A stretch of 8,731 nucleotides of DNA from DAIOHQ01 sp036744635. Its GTDB lineage: Bacteria > Planctomycetota > Phycisphaerae > Tepidisphaerales > Tepidisphaeraceae. Positions 6,259 to 8,731 of this stretch are shown in pieces. Each line of letters opens with the position of its first letter. The stretch's first letter is position 1. The notes under the pieces are model-generated. The model was not told where the DNA came from and did no database searches. It worked only from the letters and a program-made list of their open reading frames with translations. A program made the position numbers and the translations under genes. Location of the stretch: assembly GCA_036744635.1 (NCBI GenBank), contig DAIOHQ010000212.1, forward strand, positions 1 to 8,731, in the 5' to 3' direction.

Positions 6259-7161
6259 ATGCGACGTGCTCCGTCACCGGTTGCAGTCAGGCCCAGAATC
6301 CAGAACGGATACGCACTCACCTTTGTGGACCGCATTGCAGACGTGAAGAAGGTGCGAGCACCACGAACGAAGATGATCGCATTCGGTTGGTACGGCGGGA
6401 AGTTTAGCCACCTTGATTGGCTGTTGCCGCTTCTGCCGGAATGCCACCACTATTGCGAACCGTTTGCTGGCTCAGCGGCGGTGCTATTCAATCGGCCACC
6501 GTCGCCGGTTGAGACCTACAACGACCTCGACGGGGAAGTGGTCAATTTCTTCCGCGTGCTACGCGATCAATCCGACGACCTTGTCCGTCAAATCGGCCTG
6601 ACGCCCTTTTCGCGCGAAGAGTTTTCAATCGCGTGCGCACCGCAACCGAGCCACATCAGCGATATCGAACGCGCCCGCCGTTTCTTTATCAGGGCCCGAC
6701 AGGTGCGAACAGGACTTGCACAGACTGCGTCTTTAGGCCGGTGGGCGAACTGCAAGAACACGACCCGCGCAGGAATGAGCGGAGTTGTATCCAGATGGCT
6801 TGGAAGTATTGAATCATTGCCGGGCATCGCCGGGCGATTGCTGCGTGTCCAGATCGAGAACCGCCCGGCACTGGAACTGATCGACCTTTACGACGACAAG
6901 GGCACGCTGTTCTACTGTGACCCCCCGTACGTTCACGACAGCCGGGGCGATAGCAAGGCATACGGATACGAGTTGACCGACGCTCAGCACGAAACACTTG
7001 CGGCGAAGCTACGCGGGATTAAAGGCCGGGCAGCGGTATCAGGGTACCGATCGGATTTGTATGAGACGCTGTTCAAAGGGTGGAAGCGCATCGATTCACC
7101 GATCAAGCAAACGCATTCAGTGAAACAGCCCCGCCAGGAATCGCTGTGGATTAACTTTTGA
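6259..7161 (+). CDS. D12-class (Dam-like) DNA N6-adenine methyltransferase
   Basis: This 300-residue enzyme transfers a methyl group from S-adenosylmethionine to adenine N6 in a specific DNA site. Motifs run in the alpha-type order of the Dam/EcoRV group: motif X FGWYGGKFSHL (42-52), motif I CEPFAGSAAV (66-75, AdoMet binding), ETYNDLDGEVVNFFRVLR (85-102) and motif IV DPPY (221-224, catalytic), followed by AVSGYRSDLYETLF (259-272). AAGGAG at 6248-6253, 5 bases before ATG 6259, supports this start. It gives a 41-residue extension before motif X, longer than in classical Dam, so the internal ATG at residue 39 (6373) is a weaker alternative. The stop overlaps the endonuclease start by 4 bases, marking this as the protective methylase of a Type II restriction-modification pair. 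The recognition site cannot be read from sequence. Confidence 0.93.
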   Translation: MRRAPSPVAVRPRIQNGYALTFVDRIADVKKVRAPRTKMIAFGWYGGKFSHLDWLLPLLPECHHYCEPFAGSAAVLFNRPPSPVETYNDLDGEVVNFFRVLRDQSDDLVRQIGLTPFSREEFSIACAPQPSHISDIERARRFFIRARQVRTGLAQTASLGRWANCKNTTRAGMSGVVSRWLGSIESLPGIAGRLLRVQIENRPALELIDLYDDKGTLFYCDPPYVHDSRGDSKAYGYELTDAQHETLAAKLRGIKGRAAVSGYRSDLYETLFKGWKRIDSPIKQTHSVKQPRQESLWINF

Positions 7162-8261
7162 GCGAATCAGACGACGCAATCGGGCTGAAAGAATTGGTGC
7201 AAGGCCATCTTGCATCTGAATGGCTATACGTCAGCGCCGGCCGCGGCGGTGCGCCCAGCGGCATCGATTCGGCAATCCGCGACGCAATCCGGCGATCGAT
7301 CAACTCGAAGACAAAAACCTACCGGTATGTGCTTCCCACTCAACTGCTTTCCAAGCTGGCAAGACCGGAACTCGATTGCAGGAGCGTACAGGCTGGTTCG
7401 GGGCTGGCGGGTTCCTTCGATGCGCGCTCCATCTGCCATGGGGTGGTCGTGCCTTTCGACCGTGAGAATAACAATGTGCTGGGCGGTTCGTCTGAGCCGT
7501 ACCTGAATAACCCTTTGAGAATCCCTGCAATCTCGCCAGCGGCGCGGCGGGCGCAAAAAGACAAGGACGGATTCGGCGACCTGATGAAGGTACTCGACTA
7601 CGCCCAGGACAATCCCCAGAGGTTGGTCGAACTGGTGCGCGACGTGTTGGCCGCGATCAAAGACCGGCTCGGCGAGGTGTCAGTCACCTACCCGGTGCCG
7701 AATCGCGCCAGTTTGCAGCAGACCCGCGCCATGCTGGCAGATTTCCTCAGTGACCGCACCGGCGGGCTTAGATCGCAGGCCGTGGCGGTCGCGATCTTCC
7801 GCGTGATTGGAATCCGATTCAACTTATTCGCCGAGGTTCGCGAGAGCAACGTAAACGCAGCCGACGCCAGCACGCGCAGTGCCGCCGACCTGGAATGCGT
7901 CGATGAGGCCGGCCAGACGGTAATGGCCGTGGAGGTGAAGGACCGCCAGCTTGAGCTGCGCCAAGTTCAGGACAAGCTGCCGGCAGCGCGGGAGAGAGGG
8001 ATTCGCGAGTTGCTGTTTCTGGTGCAGGGCGGGACCGCCGTCGAGGATGCCCAAGGCGTCGCCGACACGATTACCCGTGAATTCGTAACCGGCCAGAATG
8101 TGTATGTGCTTGAGTGGGAAGAGTTCATCGGATCGTGCCTGGTATTGTTTGGCGAGATGGGCCGGCGGGAGGTGCTGCAGCAGGTTGGCAAAGAGCTGGA
8201 CCAGCAGAAAGCCGACATCGGCCACCGTCGCAAATGGGCCGAGCTGCTGAGGACGATTTGA
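7158..8261 (+). CDS. Type II restriction endonuclease, SacI family
   Basis: This is a 367-residue DNA endonuclease. The block SFDARSICHGVVVPFDREN (86-104) followed by NVLGGSSEPYLNNPLRIP (106-123) is what I recall as the signature of the SacI-type family. The nuclease core fits PD-(D/E)xK: Asp244 in SAADLECVDE, then Glu259-Val-Lys261 in MAVEVKDRQ, 15 residues on. A C-terminal alpha/beta region (RELLFLVQGG, NVYVLEWEEF) completes the fold. The start is TTG at 7158, inside the methylase stop region: the TGA of the methylase is at 7159-7161, so TTGA serves both genes and suggests translational coupling. No other start lies nearby with a better ribosome site. SacI itself cuts GAGCTC, but family membership does not fix this enzyme's site. 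Confidence 0.88.
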   Translation: MSESDDAIGLKELVQGHLASEWLYVSAGRGGAPSGIDSAIRDAIRRSINSKTKTYRYVLPTQLLSKLARPELDCRSVQAGSGLAGSFDARSICHGVVVPFDRENNNVLGGSSEPYLNNPLRIPAISPAARRAQKDKDGFGDLMKVLDYAQDNPQRLVELVRDVLAAIKDRLGEVSVTYPVPNRASLQQTRAMLADFLSDRTGGLRSQAVAVAIFRVIGIRFNLFAEVRESNVNAADASTRSAADLECVDEAGQTVMAVEVKDRQLELRQVQDKLPAARERGIRELLFLVQGGTAVEDAQGVADTITREFVTGQNVYVLEWEEFIGSCLVLFGEMGRREVLQQVGKELDQQKADIGHRRKWAELLRTI

Positions 8262-8519
8262 TTGGAGTTATTTCACAAGCGAAGGGGTACGATCATCAGG
8301 CTCCTAGCGCAAAGAATGAGCGGGCGGGCACGAGTTCGCTCTGTTATCCCCTTGCGGGGCCCTGGCGATATACGGTCAAAACCGGGCTCGGCCAACACCC
8401 GCTCATTGCTCGGGGGCCCGTGTTCACAAAAATGGAGCCCGTCCCAATGCAGGTGTTGTCAACGGCATCCACGGGCCTCGTACGGTCCTGCGGTGGGCGG
8501 GCTCCGGGTGGATGGGTGA
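8262..8519. other. Spacer with long-range inverted repeats behind the R-M operon
   Basis: No gene is supported here. Two perfect inverted repeats follow each other: AATGAGCGGG (8315-8324) with CCCGCTCATT (8398-8407), and GGCCCGTG (8415-8422) with CACGGGCC (8470-8477). A small CCCC-TTGC-GGGG hairpin (8348-8359) lies inside the first. A fragment of the REP-like unit, CCTGCGGTGGGC, is at 8487-8498. Short frames on both strands have composition I cannot call coding. Confidence 0.5.
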
Positions 8520-8731
8520 ATGATAGCCTCTCTGGTCGCGCGAGGCGCGGGCGGCAGTGGAAAAGTTTATCGGATTTTGGACGCCGCCGACACATCGACT
8601 CTCCTGTACTTGGCGGCAGATTCAACCCCGGGAACGGCAGAGGGGTCCGGAACGGCACAGGGGATCCGGTACATTCCGCGCAGCAACGCGGAGCGAGAGC
8701 CTTGGCCGCCGGTAATCCGGCGGAATTGCCC
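8520..8731 (+). CDS. Weak partial open frame running off the window end
   Basis: From ATG 8520 the frame stays open to the last base, giving at least 70 residues (MIASLVARGAGGSG..., then KVYRILDAADTSTLLYLAAD). The middle reads like protein. The end (RYIPRSNAERE...) is a translation of the inverted REP-like copy and of a short tandem repeat, which speaks against a gene. An in-frame TGA stands immediately before the ATG and there is no clear Shine-Dalgarno. The family is unknown, and it may equally be non-coding repeat DNA. Confidence 0.25.
   Translation, partial: MIASLVARGAGGSGKVYRILDAADTSTLLYLAADSTPGTAEGSGTAQGIRYIPRSNAEREPWPPVIRRNC
8631..8669. repeat. Imperfect tandem repeat GGAACGGCASAGGGG
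   Basis: GGAACGGCAGAGGGGTCCGG (8631-8650) is followed, sharing two bases, by a near copy at 8649-8669 that starts GGAACGGCACAGGGG and ends ATCCGG. It lies directly before the inverted REP-like copy 4. Confidence 0.6.
8675..8731 (-). repeat. REP-like modular hairpin repeat, copy 4 (inverted, cut by window end)
   Basis: Read on the minus strand, GGGCAATT leads to CCGCCGG-ATTA-CCGGCGG (8706-8723, a perfect 7-base stem), then TCCGCG-TTGCTG-CGCGGA (8675-8692, a perfect 6-base stem). The order matches copies 1 and 3, but the orientation is reversed. The CACCTGCGGT part would lie beyond 8731. Confidence 0.8.

Noticed and set aside
8344..8658. 104-residue minus-strand open frame near the end
   Set aside because: It crosses inverted and REP-like repeats, has no ribosome site that I can see, and its composition (Pro/Arg/Ser-rich) looks non-coding.

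Overview
The window is GC-rich (by eye roughly 60-65 % in the left half, somewhat lower in the restriction-modification genes). It looks like a chromosomal stretch of a planctomycete-like bacterium, possibly Phycisphaerae. The evidence is indirect: wide spacers packed with short tandem and inverted repeats of kinds I associate with Planctomycetota and Verrucomicrobiota (CGCAGAG runs, ATCTGCGTTC runs, TGGGACATT clusters, GAGCGACGAAG runs), a PhyH-type dioxygenase, and few strong Shine-Dalgarno sites. Taxonomy is an inference. No rRNA, tRNA or CRISPR array was recognised.

Left half (1-4099) is housekeeping-like. A 505-base repeat-rich leader precedes sucD (506-1411, succinyl-CoA ligase alpha subunit; no sucC is visible). 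A 200-base spacer bounded by a long CGCAGAG inverted repeat leads to a phytanoyl-CoA dioxygenase family gene (1612-2466). A good sigma-70-like promoter (2505-2533) then precedes a DEAD-box RNA helicase (2567-4099) that carries DEVD in motif II and an extra acidic linker of about 45 residues between motifs II and III.

Right half (4100-8731) is accessory. A dispersed, hairpin-forming, REP-like repeat family separates the cargo into modules. Copies lie at 4118-4195, 5524-5610, 6028-6093 and, inverted, 8675-8731. Module 1 is a tight two-gene operon: an unrecognised 152-residue protein (4284-4742) and a HEPN-domain protein with an R-x4-H ribonuclease motif (4750-5319). It is a candidate toxin-antitoxin or abortive-infection pair. 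Immediately behind it lies a frameshifted C-terminal scrap of a DNA-methylase/restriction-type protein (5334-5519). Module 2 is one small Ala/Glu-rich helical protein on the minus strand (5629-5913). Module 3 is a probable Type II restriction-modification system: a D12-class (Dam-like) adenine methyltransferase (6259-7161) overlapping by 4 bases a SacI-family restriction endonuclease (7158-8261).

Together the right half reads as a small defence island beside core genes, with repeat elements at each module boundary and the wreck of an older DNA-modification gene between them. The last 470 bases hold inverted repeats, a partial repeat unit, one weak open frame running off the end, and the truncated fourth repeat copy.
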